Both the position numbers and the translations under genes were made by a program. Shown here in pieces: positions 53,694-63,500 of a DNA stretch of 64,000 bases. Every line of letters begins with the position of its first letter. The stretch's first letter is position 1. Under the pieces are notes generated by a model that saw only the letters and a program-made list of their open reading frames with translations, was not told the origin of the DNA and ran no database searches. Source of the stretch: Thecamonas trahens ATCC 50062 (lineage: Eukaryota > Apusozoa > Apusomonadida > Apusomonadidae); assembly GCF_000142905.1 (NCBI RefSeq), contig NW_013657667.1:494093-558092 (forward strand), read 5' to 3'.

Positions 53694-54741
53694 ATGCCCA
53701 AGAAGAAGACCGGCCAGGCCAAGAAGCGGGCCAAGATGAAGAGCCGCCAGGCTGAGATCCGCTCAGGCGCACAACGTGACCTTGCACGGAGTATGTTGCA
53801 CAGCGCGAGGGAGAGGGAGAGGGAGAGGGAGAGGGAGAGAGAGAGAGAGAGAGTGTGTGTGTGTTTGTGTTTGTGGCGGGTGACGTATGGCTTGGCGTGG
53901 TATAGTTGGTGTGTGCGTGTGTGGGGAAGGTGTGTGTGTGTGATGTGTCTGTGTCTCGTATGGCATACGTGTGGTGTGCGGTGTGTTTGTGGTGCGACGT
54001 CGCCCTCACCCCGTCCACCCCGTCCACCCCATCCACCCCCTCCACCCCCCGTCCACAGGCAACTGCAACACATCGTACGAATGCAAGCAGTGCGGGATGC
54101 GACAGCGGACACGGGCGTTCTGCTACTTTTGCCATGCGATGCAAAAGCCGGCGGCATGCGCGCAGTGCGGACGGACAAAGTGCTTGGGCGGCGACTGTGC
54201 TGTGCGGCATGGGGCCAAGCACGCGACGGGCATGGATCTTGTGGGCGCTGTGTGCGACCATTGCGCGGCATGGGTCTGCCACTCGCGCAAGTGCCTCACC
54301 ACGCATGCGTGCGCCTGCCCGCTCGCCGACATGGTGTGCATCGTGTGCTGCCGTGGGCCCGAGGTGTGCGGCGGCCGGTTCTTCAACTGCTCGACATGCT
54401 CGGCGGCGCTTTGCGAGGAGGATCAGCTCCAGCACGAGGGCACTTGCACCACCATCGATGGCGACTCGTTCAAGTGCAAGAGCTGCAACCGGACTGGCGT
54501 TTACTCTTGTCTCTCGTGCAAGGTCTCGTTTTGTGACACCCACGTTGTCCGGCGTGGGGTCGTCCTCTCCGCAGGCGCCAACCCGCCGTGCCCAAAGTGC
54601 TCCGTCACCGTCGTCGAGACCAAGGCTGTCTCGGTCTCCACCCGCAAGTACGAGTACGGGCGCCACAACACGGCCGACCAAAGTAAGGCCGACATGTGGT
54701 TTGCGCCGTCGCGCGCCTCGGGCGCCGGGCCCTCGGGCTAA
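53694..54741 (+). CDS. ZNF330: ZNF330/NOA36 zinc-finger nucleolar protein
   Basis: Exon 1 53694-53790 (MPKKKTGQAKKRAKMKSRQ start, identical in style to the family), exon 2 54059-54741; phase-1 intron with GTATGT donor and CACAG acceptor. The body has many CxxC pairs for zinc: YECKQCGMRQRTRAFCYFCH, CAQCGRTKCLGGDC, VGAVCDHCAAWVCHSRKC, THACACPLAD, FKCKSCNRTGVYSCLSCKVS, FCDTHVV and PPCPKCS. The order matches human NOA36 throughout. 259 aa; the acidic C-terminal tail of the animal protein is missing. The role in animals is nucleolar and linked to apoptosis; here unknown. The intron is built of GA, GT and CCGTCCACC repeats. Confidence 0.92.
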
Positions 54742-54776
54742 CTGTTCGCATTGTTTGTTTGGCGACAATAGCTCGC

Positions 54777-57700
54777 TCAGACACGGCAGAACTCGTCCTC
54801 CGGCAGGGCGGCGATGAGGTCCTTGACCTCGGCCATTGTTGGTCGATCTGCGGCGAGCGGCGCCCACGCCCTGCCGAGCACCGCGCCGAGCCGCGGGCCG
54901 CACCCGCCGTACGGGACGTTCCCAGCCATGATCTTCTGCGCCACATCGAGCGGCGACTCCCCGGTAAACGCCCTCTGCCCAGTCACGACCTCGTACACCG
55001 TGGACGCGTACGAGAAGACATCGGTGGCCGACGTGTCTGCACTGCTCCCGGCGAGCACCTCAGGCGAAGAATATATGATGGATGACGTTGACGAGAGCAC
55101 AGAGAGTGTTCCGCGGAGCGCAGAGAGCCCAGCGTCGGTGAGCGTCACCCGCGACCCGCCCGAGTCGTAGAGCATGACGTTGGACGGCTTGACCGAGCCA
55201 TGGACGAAGTTGTCAGCGTGGAGCGAGGCCAGCGTCTCGGCGAGCGCCACCGCAACTCGCCGCGCAAACGCGCCACCGACCCGCCCAGCATCCACCGCCG
55301 CCGCCAGCGAGCCATGTTCCACCAACGGGTAGATGATGCCGAGGCACGGCTTGAATGGGCAGATGGCGAGCGGGTGGACCACAAGGTCCTTCTCCGACTG
55401 GTGAGACATTCGGAAGACAGAGGCCATCGCCGCTACAAGCTCCACCACGTCCTGCGGCCCGAGATCCTGCTCGGAGAGGAGCTTGACGAGCACAGCCTGC
55501 CCGTCGATGTCCGAGATGCAGATCCGCGCAAACGAGCCCATGCCGACCTCGGTGGCGTGGGCGAGAACGCGGATCATTTCCGGAAGCGCGATGAGAATGG
55601 GCGAGCCACACCCGAGCTCCGGCAGCGAGAGCGTTTGGTTGGCAAACATATGCTTGGTCGTCTCGGCTCGCGCACAGCCGCGACCGCGAGCCGAATCGAT
55701 TTTTGCTTCCCTATCCTGCCGCTGGCCAGAGGCAATCCGTGGAGACGCCTCGCTCACTAACGAGACCACGCCCCAGTAGCCCAGAGCTTCGGCTCCTCCA
55801 CCATTTGCCCTCGGCAGCTCTCCCGACACGCGAGAGACCCGCGGCGTTGCCACATCCAGCAGCTTTCGGAACTTGAGGTTTGAGACCGGGAGTTCCCTGT
55901 TGGCACGGGGCCGCCTCGACACACCCGACCCGCGTCGAGAAGCCGAGAGGGTGTACGAGCCCGAGCCGCGGGTCGAGCCCGTCCCACCATCGGTCCCCTC
56001 GCCCATCGAGTCGGACGAAAAGTTGGGAAACTGCTGCGCTGACGCGGTCAGCGCACACAGCGTGGCCTCAACAGCGTCGCCCAGCCCGGGAGCCACAAAC
56101 ACACCACTCGCCGCTGACGGTGCCGTCGTCGACACGAGCTCATCGACAACTGGACCTCGAAACGCGAGATATGTTCCGGAAAACGGTCTGCTTAGACTGC
56201 GGTTGAGGGTCTCGATCCGCCCGTCGGCGGCCACCACTCGGGCCTCGACTCGCGTTCCGGAGAGCGCCGCAAGAAACTTGGAGGTAAAGGCCACAAAGTG
56301 GCACGGCAACGGAAAGACAACCAGGACATGAGTAAGCGTCCAGTCAGCAACCCTGCCCTGTATCTCAGGAGCGTTCTGAAGCAGATGGCCAATGGTTCGG
56401 TGAAAAGTGGTCAGTGCCGCGTGAGTCTCCTCGAGCGCCGCGGTCACAGCCTGCGCGTTTTCGGTGACTGAGATAAGCGCGGCAACGACGTGGCCCTCAG
56501 GCCGGGCAATGGTTGTCGGGAGAACCACCGAGGAGCGCGAGTACAGCCCCCGCAACTGAGCCGCAAGCCGCGAGAAGCTTGGCCGTTCTTCAGGCTCATG
56601 CTCCCACGCTGCTGTCATCAGCGGCACGTACGCCTCACCCCACTCGGGCACAAGTCCGAGCAGCGGCCGGCGGACGGCGGCCGCAACGTCATTGGCTGCC
56701 ACCACCGGGTGTGTCCCCTTGTATGGCTCGGTCCGCGTCAGCATCTCCCACATCGTAATGCCAAAAGCATAGACATCGGCCGCCGGCGAGAGTCCGGCCT
56801 CACCGTCGACCACCACCTCGGGTGCGACCCAAAGGAGCGATGAGAGGTTGTCGCCGGCCACAGCTGGCATCTTGGCGGCGTTTGCATCCAGAAACGACGC
56901 GTCCGACGGCGAAGGCATGATCGAACCTTGTTCTGACATGCTCACTTCAGAAAGCCGTGAGTGCAGCGGGCTCCGCGACGTATTTGCGCCATCAGCGAGA
57001 ACGGCAATCGGTCGGTGCGCGCCGTACGCCGCAGCCTTAATTCGCGGAATACCCACGTCGGCGAGCTTGGGTACCCACCCGGCGTCAAGCAAGATGTTGG
57101 GCGATTTGAGGTCCGAGTGGATGGCGCCGGCCTGGTGCAGAAAGTCGACGCCAAGTGCAATACAGTGCATCCACCAGCCGAGAAGCGACTGCGGGAGGTT
57201 GAACTCGGCGTTGTGCAAGATGGCATGGAGCGAGCCGCGAGGTAGAAACTCGGTCACAATGCCGCGTGCCTCGACGTCGGCGCCCATGAACATGACAATG
57301 TTTGGATGCCGGAGCATGGCGAGCGACATGAGCTCGGCCACAAACTCGAGGTCAGAGAGCCTGGGGCCAGCGCCGGACTGGCCCTCGCGGACGCGCTTGA
57401 CCACTACCGGCGAGCCGCGCCACTGTGCCTCAAACACAGTGCCAAACGAGCCGGTCCCTATTACGTTGCCAATTCTGAGCTCGTGGCTCGGGATGATGAT
57501 CGAGTGCGAAGGGAGCGCCGATGCCGGGACCGTCACACGCTCGTGCTTCCGGCTTGACCACAGCACAATGCCGGCCACAAGAGCGCAGACGCAGATAACC
57601 ACCAGTGGAACAGTGATTGCCGCAGCAAGCGCCCCGGTCGACAAGACCGGCTCATCGCTTGCGCCACAACCGGGGCCAATACATACCTGCGAGAGCGGGA

Positions 57701-60104
57701 GCGCGCCGCACGTACACGTTGCCAGATTTGCAGCAACGGCGGTGAGCGTCGCGTTGGTCAGCGGCGCAAAGAAGAGCGAGCGGAGGAGCGCCCGTGTATC
57801 GCTTGATGCCAGTGCCCAGCGAAGGTAGTCAAAGGCAGCTCGGCGCTTGGCACAAACCGCCGTCGACGAGCACTCAAAGACCCAGTACGTGTACCCCACC
57901 AGAGGCCACGCCAGCGGCACAGGCTGATCCACCAGCGTCTTGACGAGTGGAAGCAGTGCGTTGGTCGCCGGAACATTGACTGCATTCGCTGCCGCAGCCC
58001 TCACTGTCAGCGGCGTGGCGTCGACTACGTCGCCGGCGGCATTGATCAGCGATGCGAACCGGAGTGAGAGTGCCGATGCCATGTGTCCGCTTGCGTAGCC
58101 GAGGCCCGAAGTCTCAAACGCAAACTCGTAGACGAGCGCACCCATCGTGGAGTGTTCGACCAGGCATGGCACTGGCCAGTCGCCGGCTTGGGCAAGCTGA
58201 GCCAGCGCCGCTGCGTCGGACGAGAACGACGCCAGTGCGTCGAGAAGGATGCGCGTCTCACCTGACATCTCCGCCGCAGCAGGCGTGAGGACATGGATGC
58301 AGATGGTGGAGTTGGGAAGCCAGGGCGCAAGCTCCGGATTAAGCGCCACAATCTGTGAGTCGGCCCACTGGGTGACACGGCCGAGATAGATGTCGGCAAC
58401 GACGTGGCGCGAGAGCACGAGCCGCGTGAGCGTGGTCGGCGCACCTGTGCGAAATGGAATGACATACGGTAGAACAACAGCAGCGGCGGCAAACGGGACG
58501 GCAGCAAGGCCTGGACGCGCCGTGAGATGGTTTTCAAGCGGTGGGAGCTCGGTCGAGGCAAAGACCGCGCGTCGGGTGACGAGTTCGTCGAGCCCGTCGA
58601 GTGAGGAAGAGCGCGAAAACTCAACGCGCGAGCCAAACATAGCGTTGTACACCTCAACCGATTGCTCAAGGGCTGAAGCCGCGAGTGGTGAGCCCGAGCC
58701 TACAATGAGCTCGCTCGAGCCGTCAGCAATGTACTCGCCGTTGCAGTTGGCGAGGTAGATCTCGCGGTCGAGCGCCGAACGTGCCATCGACGGCACCACG
58801 CGTGTCCCGTACAGCCAGGCTCGCTCAGAGACGATGAGCGAAGAGAGTGCACGTCGGATGCCGTTCGCTGTCTGGCGCATCAGCTCGCACGTCTCGCGCG
58901 GAACCTTGGTGGCCAACGTCGGAATGGCGAGCCACTCGCCATGCGTCAGCGGCCAGGCACGGGGCAGCGGAGCAAGGAGCACGTTGACGTTTGGCGACGC
59001 CAGCGTCGACGCAGCAACTTCTACACTCTGCTCCGAGACTTGTACATGCCCACCAGTGCCATCGATCATGGTGGCGACAAAGAGATCGCGCGAGACGCCG
59101 GTGGCGACAAAGGCTTCCGAAGTTACAATGGTGAATGAGTACGGTGTCCGTGGAATGGCGCGGGTGGCAGCCAGGAGCGCGAGCCACGCATTTGTAGGCT
59201 CGTTGCTATTACTTATGTACATCACGTTGGTTGAGGTGCCGAACGGGACTTGATTCGGAGGGAGGTTGGAGAAGAGCGACGCGTTGTACGTCCCGCGCTC
59301 CTCCATCACCGAGAGCATGTCGCGGACGACTAGGTCCTCGACAAACGGCAATATCGCACGGATAAGGACAACGTGATGGTCGGGCAGTGCAAGGCCTGGA
59401 TTGACAGCCGCGATGCGCGGGTCATCCCACCTCGTGATCGAGCCGTGCCAGAGAGCGGCGACGAGTTCGGCGTCGAGAACGAGGCCAGGCATGAAGCCGG
59501 GTACATTGACCATCGGCACAATGTAGGAGACAGCAATTGGCATGTATGAGATCCGGGTCCAGTCAGTCCCATGTGTTCCGGTCTCGGCGCAAAGAACCTC
59601 TGAGCGGCGCGCCGCGTCGGTGGCGAGCGTGTCAGCGCCGCCGCCATCACCGCCACCAGACGTCGACGATGACGGCGGCGGCGGCGGCGGAGCGACATGC
59701 GTATCCGCCAGGCCCTTGCAAGCATCCAGGAGAACACGGCGCGAAGCCGAGACAACGATGGAGACTCGTCGTGGTTCGTCCGGCGAAAACGGCTGCCGCC
59801 GGTTGGCGTTGTTGTCGCGCACGAGGCCGAGCGGCGGCTCGCCGCGGGCTGTGGCATGGAGCTCAGCAAGAGCATCAGGAATGGCTGCACCTTGAAAGTG
59901 CGGCTGCCACGTCGACCGAATGAGCCGCGAGGCAAAGCGCGCAAGGCCGGTGCCCGATGAGAAGCCCGCCGCAATCGAGGTAAAGTACTCGACCTCTGTC
60001 TCGGGGGGTCCAGAGTCGGCTGAGTGCGCCAAGTGGGCCAAGACGACGAGTGCGACAGCGGCGAGACAGACCGTCTGTGGTGCCCTCCACACCGCCTTAC
60101 CCAT
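54777..60104 (-). CDS. receptor: signal peptide, two PstS-like domains, TM, TKL kinase, cyclase-like region, pseudokinase
   Basis: A 1,775-aa single-exon gene. The signal peptide is at the start (TVCLAAVALVVLAHLAHSA). Extracellular PstS-like folds show the core helix-turn VAALWHGSITRWDDPRIAAV (about residue 210) and VADIYLGRVTQWADSQIVAL (about 570), matching the LxxIFxGxIxxWNDPxIAxLNP signature of phosphate-binding proteins. A TM lies at about 820-845. Kinase 1 (about 875-1185) has GTGSFGTVFEAQWRG, VVVKRV, HSDLKSPNILLD and ADVG instead of DFG: the metal Asp and catalytic Asp remain, Arg of HRD is lost. Residues about 1195-1360 look like a degenerate class III cyclase. Kinase 2 (about 1520-1770) has HGSVKPSN, with Ser for the catalytic Asp, and DAG for DFG, so is probably inactive. 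Divergent from its paralogue at 60568. Confidence 0.85.
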   Translation of the reverse strand: MGKAVWRAPQTVCLAAVALVVLAHLAHSADSGPPETEVEYFTSIAAGFSSGTGLARFASRLIRSTWQPHFQGAAIPDALAELHATARGEPPLGLVRDNNANRRQPFSPDEPRRVSIVVSASRRVLLDACKGLADTHVAPPPPPPSSSTSGGGDGGGADTLATDAARRSEVLCAETGTHGTDWTRISYMPIAVSYIVPMVNVPGFMPGLVLDAELVAALWHGSITRWDDPRIAAVNPGLALPDHHVVLIRAILPFVEDLVVRDMLSVMEERGTYNASLFSNLPPNQVPFGTSTNVMYISNSNEPTNAWLALLAATRAIPRTPYSFTIVTSEAFVATGVSRDLFVATMIDGTGGHVQVSEQSVEVAASTLASPNVNVLLAPLPRAWPLTHGEWLAIPTLATKVPRETCELMRQTANGIRRALSSLIVSERAWLYGTRVVPSMARSALDREIYLANCNGEYIADGSSELIVGSGSPLAASALEQSVEVYNAMFGSRVEFSRSSSLDGLDELVTRRAVFASTELPPLENHLTARPGLAAVPFAAAAVVLPYVIPFRTGAPTTLTRLVLSRHVVADIYLGRVTQWADSQIVALNPELAPWLPNSTICIHVLTPAAAEMSGETRILLDALASFSSDAAALAQLAQAGDWPVPCLVEHSTMGALVYEFAFETSGLGYASGHMASALSLRFASLINAAGDVVDATPLTVRAAAANAVNVPATNALLPLVKTLVDQPVPLAWPLVGYTYWVFECSSTAVCAKRRAAFDYLRWALASSDTRALLRSLFFAPLTNATLTAVAANLATCTCGALPLSQVCIGPGCGASDEPVLSTGALAAAITVPLVVICVCALVAGIVLWSSRKHERVTVPASALPSHSIIIPSHELRIGNVIGTGSFGTVFEAQWRGSPVVVKRVREGQSGAGPRLSDLEFVAELMSLAMLRHPNIVMFMGADVEARGIVTEFLPRGSLHAILHNAEFNLPQSLLGWWMHCIALGVDFLHQAGAIHSDLKSPNILLDAGWVPKLADVGIPRIKAAAYGAHRPIAVLADGANTSRSPLHSRLSEVSMSEQGSIMPSPSDASFLDANAAKMPAVAGDNLSSLLWVAPEVVVDGEAGLSPAADVYAFGITMWEMLTRTEPYKGTHPVVAANDVAAAVRRPLLGLVPEWGEAYVPLMTAAWEHEPEERPSFSRLAAQLRGLYSRSSVVLPTTIARPEGHVVAALISVTENAQAVTAALEETHAALTTFHRTIGHLLQNAPEIQGRVADWTLTHVLVVFPLPCHFVAFTSKFLAALSGTRVEARVVAADGRIETLNRSLSRPFSGTYLAFRGPVVDELVSTTAPSAASGVFVAPGLGDAVEATLCALTASAQQFPNFSSDSMGEGTDGGTGSTRGSGSYTLSASRRGSGVSRRPRANRELPVSNLKFRKLLDVATPRVSRVSGELPRANGGGAEALGYWGVVSLVSEASPRIASGQRQDREAKIDSARGRGCARAETTKHMFANQTLSLPELGCGSPILIALPEMIRVLAHATEVGMGSFARICISDIDGQAVLVKLLSEQDLGPQDVVELVAAMASVFRMSHQSEKDLVVHPLAICPFKPCLGIIYPLVEHGSLAAAVDAGRVGGAFARRVAVALAETLASLHADNFVHGSVKPSNVMLYDSGGSRVTLTDAGLSALRGTLSVLSSTSSIIYSSPEVLAGSSADTSATDVFSYASTVYEVVTGQRAFTGESPLDVAQKIMAGNVPYGGCGPRLGAVLGRAWAPLAADRPTMAEVKDLIAALPEDEFCRV

Positions 60105-60264
60105 TGTATACGGACGAGGGGGTAGGAAGGCTAGTAGAGCGGTTGTGGCGGACAACGAGATAGGTGGAGCAAACAACGAACTACTTGCTTGACTTCATGT
60201 GCTAGGAGCGACGAACACTGCGTGAGCCGCAGGTCGTGCGTTTGCGGCTTAGCGTGCTGACATG

Positions 60265-60284
60265 TCCCAATATTTTTAGATTGG
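60265..60284. promoter_or_regulatory. inverted CCAAT boxes in a bidirectional promoter
   Basis: CCCAAT, ATTTTTAG, ATTGGG: two facing CCAAT elements with an AT-rich spacer, near the middle of the 463-bp region between the two divergent PstS-receptor kinases. An NF-Y-type site is inferred from motif and position. The rest of 60105-60567 has a G-rich run near 60448-60480 and nothing else recognisable. Confidence 0.5.
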
Positions 60285-60567
60285 GGTCCCGTCCCAACCA
60301 TGGCTCGACTGCAAAACAGCAGAGTCCGCGCCTCACTGGAGTGACAGCGTTGTCCGGGGCTTGGAAGTTCACGAGCGTGCAAAGTGGGCAAGGGTAGCGG
60401 GCTGATACGGTTGCCGGCTGGTACGGTTGTCGGCTACTTGGTGAGGAGGGGGTGGGGGGAGGTTGGGGGGTTGGGGGGGGTTGCTTGACTGCAAATGTTC
60501 CACACTTAGCTTTGGCAGACAGTCAGATTGGCATACAAAACAACGATATTCCACCTGTCTCTCGCCT

Positions 60568-63500
60568 ATGCGGCTCAAAACAGCGTTTGTGCTCACACTC
60601 CTTGCCGCACTTGCTGTTGCGAGTACAAGGGGTAAGCAGCCAGCTTGGGAACGAGACAACGCCAGCGACGATGGTAGCGACAACAACGACGGGAGCTTTT
60701 CCGTCACCGCCGCACATGTCCAAGTCGGCGAGGTGCTTGCGGGCGTGACGGTTGCATCACGTTTGGCAGAGTTTGCTGGCCGAGCGGCCATTATTGGTGA
60801 AAACGGAATAAGCGGCACAGCATGGAAGCCGAAGTTGAGGGCGACGTCGTTTGACGAGGGGCTCGACCTCTTGCTGGCCAACTTGCCGACTGCGGTGAGC
60901 AATGGACCATGGAAGCCGAATGCCGAGGTTGGCTTGGAAGATGCGGCCGCTTTGGCGGCGGGAGGCGAGGCGCCGTCGTTTGTGACTGCGGCGCTCGGGA
61001 CGGCAGTGGGGACGCGGGACGTTGTTGACCGCAAGTGTGCGGGACTCGGGTTGAGCAAGTGCGGCGAGATGCTGGAGATTTTCCCATGGGCACTCTCACA
61101 CCTGATTCCAACGATCAACTTGCCTGGCGTCGGCTCGTCGCTTGTTCTCGACTTACACTTGCTCCACGAGATTCTCTTGGGCGAGATTACAATGTGGAAC
61201 GACCCGGAGATTGCGGAGCTGAACCCCGGCCGGCTGCTCCCAAGCTCACCCATTACGCTCATCTCGTACCCCGAGCTCGCGATCACTGATGTGTTTGAAG
61301 CCTTGCTTACCAACGATACCCACGACGAGGCGCCGCTGTTCTCGTCGTCGAACACGATCGAGACGGAGGATGCGATAGCGGCAGCGTCGATGCTGTTCGC
61401 GACGAGCAACTCACTGGCTATCCTCACGTCGCAGACGGTAACTCAGGGTGGATACACGCGACTTGTCATCCCCAAGTTGATCAATGCTGCTGGCGTGGTG
61501 GTGTCTTATAGCGAGCGGAGCGTGACGGCAGCGGCGGCGTTGCTCGACGACGACGCGTCCGAAGCGCTCAACTCGAAGGCCGAGGACGCGTGGCCGCTTG
61601 TCTTTACCGAGTGGATGGTCATGCCTTCCAAGATCCAAGGTGTGGATCCTCAATTTTGCAGCGCCATGGTCTCAAGCATGTCAGGAGTCAAGTTCCTCAT
61701 CTCGTCGCTCTTTATTACCGAGCGGCTGTGGCTGTACGGGCATGTGCCGCTGCCGCGTGCGCTGCGCTCGATTGTGGTGCAGCGGTTGCAACAGTTTGAG
61801 TGTAATGGAGTAGAGCTGGCGGTATCTGTCGACCGGGTAGACGGCGCCGGCGCGACGTTTCCTTCAAACGTCTACGTCCAGGCCATTGAGTTGTTCAACG
61901 TCCTCACCTCGTCGCAACTCTCGTATTCTCCCGTTGGCTCTGGAACAGGCAAGGCAAGGCTGGTGGCTGGCCAGATGCTGTTTGCCGGCTCTGACTCGGC
62001 GCTCTCGGACGCAGACCTCAACGCGGTCCCCACTCTTGTGCAGCTACCCTCGCTTGCCGGCGCAGTGGCCATCTCGTACAAGATCAAGATGACTTCCGAT
62101 GCACCGGCGTTGGTGCCGACGCTTGTGCTCTCGCGATCTGCGCTTGCCGACATTTACCGTGGCGCGATTACGGCGTGGAACCATCCGCAGATCGAGGCGC
62201 TCAATCCAGGCCTCGCGCCGTACTTGACCAATGCGACAATTTGCATCCACGTGGTCGACTTTCGGTCAGGAACCACGGGTATTCTCACGGCGGCACTCTC
62301 GACTTTTTCGCCAGCGTGGGCGGCAACGATTGGCGAGACTACGTACATCGACGAGTGGCCGGCCGAGCGACCAGAGACGGGTGGTTGCGTGGTGCGCCAC
62401 CCAACCAAGACGTCGCTCGTGAACGGCATGTTTGCGGATCCAAACGCCATTGGCTACTCCAATCTCGAGCGGGCACAGCGACTTGGTGTCCCACTCGCCT
62501 CGCTAGTCAACCGGGCAGGAACGACGGTCGAGGCCTCAGCGGCCACGGTCCAGTCGGCGATTATCGACGCCCAAGACCGGAATGCGCCCAACTCGCGGCT
62601 TCCGTACGTCAAGCCGCTGGCTAATGGCGGCTCGCAACTCTCGTGGCCGATTTCGGGCTACACGTACTTTGTCATGGACTGCCACGCGAAGAGCAACTGC
62701 GACAAGTTACGGCAAGCAGCCAAGTTTTACCAGTGGCTTGTCACGTCACCGGACGCGTCCGTCATTGCGTCGTCGCTCGGCTTTGCCGCGCTGCCCAACG
62801 TGACCACAATGCTGACGGTGGGCGAGCTCGAGCGCTGCACCTGCGGCGGCCGCCCGCTTTTGGATCCGTGCTCGGACGGGCTCTGCGCAGACGCAGCCAC
62901 ATCGACAGGAATCTCTGCGGGGACGATTGTGGCGATTTTGGTTCCGCTGGTGGTGATGGTTGTGGTGTGCGGCGTGCTCGCCGCCGTCTGGATCCACTCG
63001 CGGTCCCGTGACGTGGTGTTCAAGCTGGAGGTTGACGAGGACATCCTTGTGGCCAATGAGGAGCTTGAGCTAGGCAGTGCAATTGGGACCGGTTCGTTCG
63101 GAACTGTGTACCTGGCGCACTGGCGCGGCTCACCGATGGCCATCAAGTACATGCACGGGCTGGAGGAGAACACGGCCCGACTGGCCGAGTTTGTGGACGA
63201 GGCCTCGGTCCTGCTCAAGCTCCGACACCCACACATTGTGCTGTTTATGGGCGTTGTGCTCGAGCCGGCCGGCATCGTTACCGAGTTCCTCCCGCATGGC
63301 TCGCTTTACACAGTCCTGCACAACTCGGAGTTGCAGATCGAGCGCAACCTCGCGCTGTGGTGGATGCACTGCATTGCCATGGGCCTGGACTTTCTGCACC
63401 ACGGTGGCATGGTCCACCGCGACATGAAGTCGCTTAACGTCCTACTCGATGCGGGATGGGTGCCCAAGATCTGCGACTTTGGCCTCTCGTCGTGCAGTGA

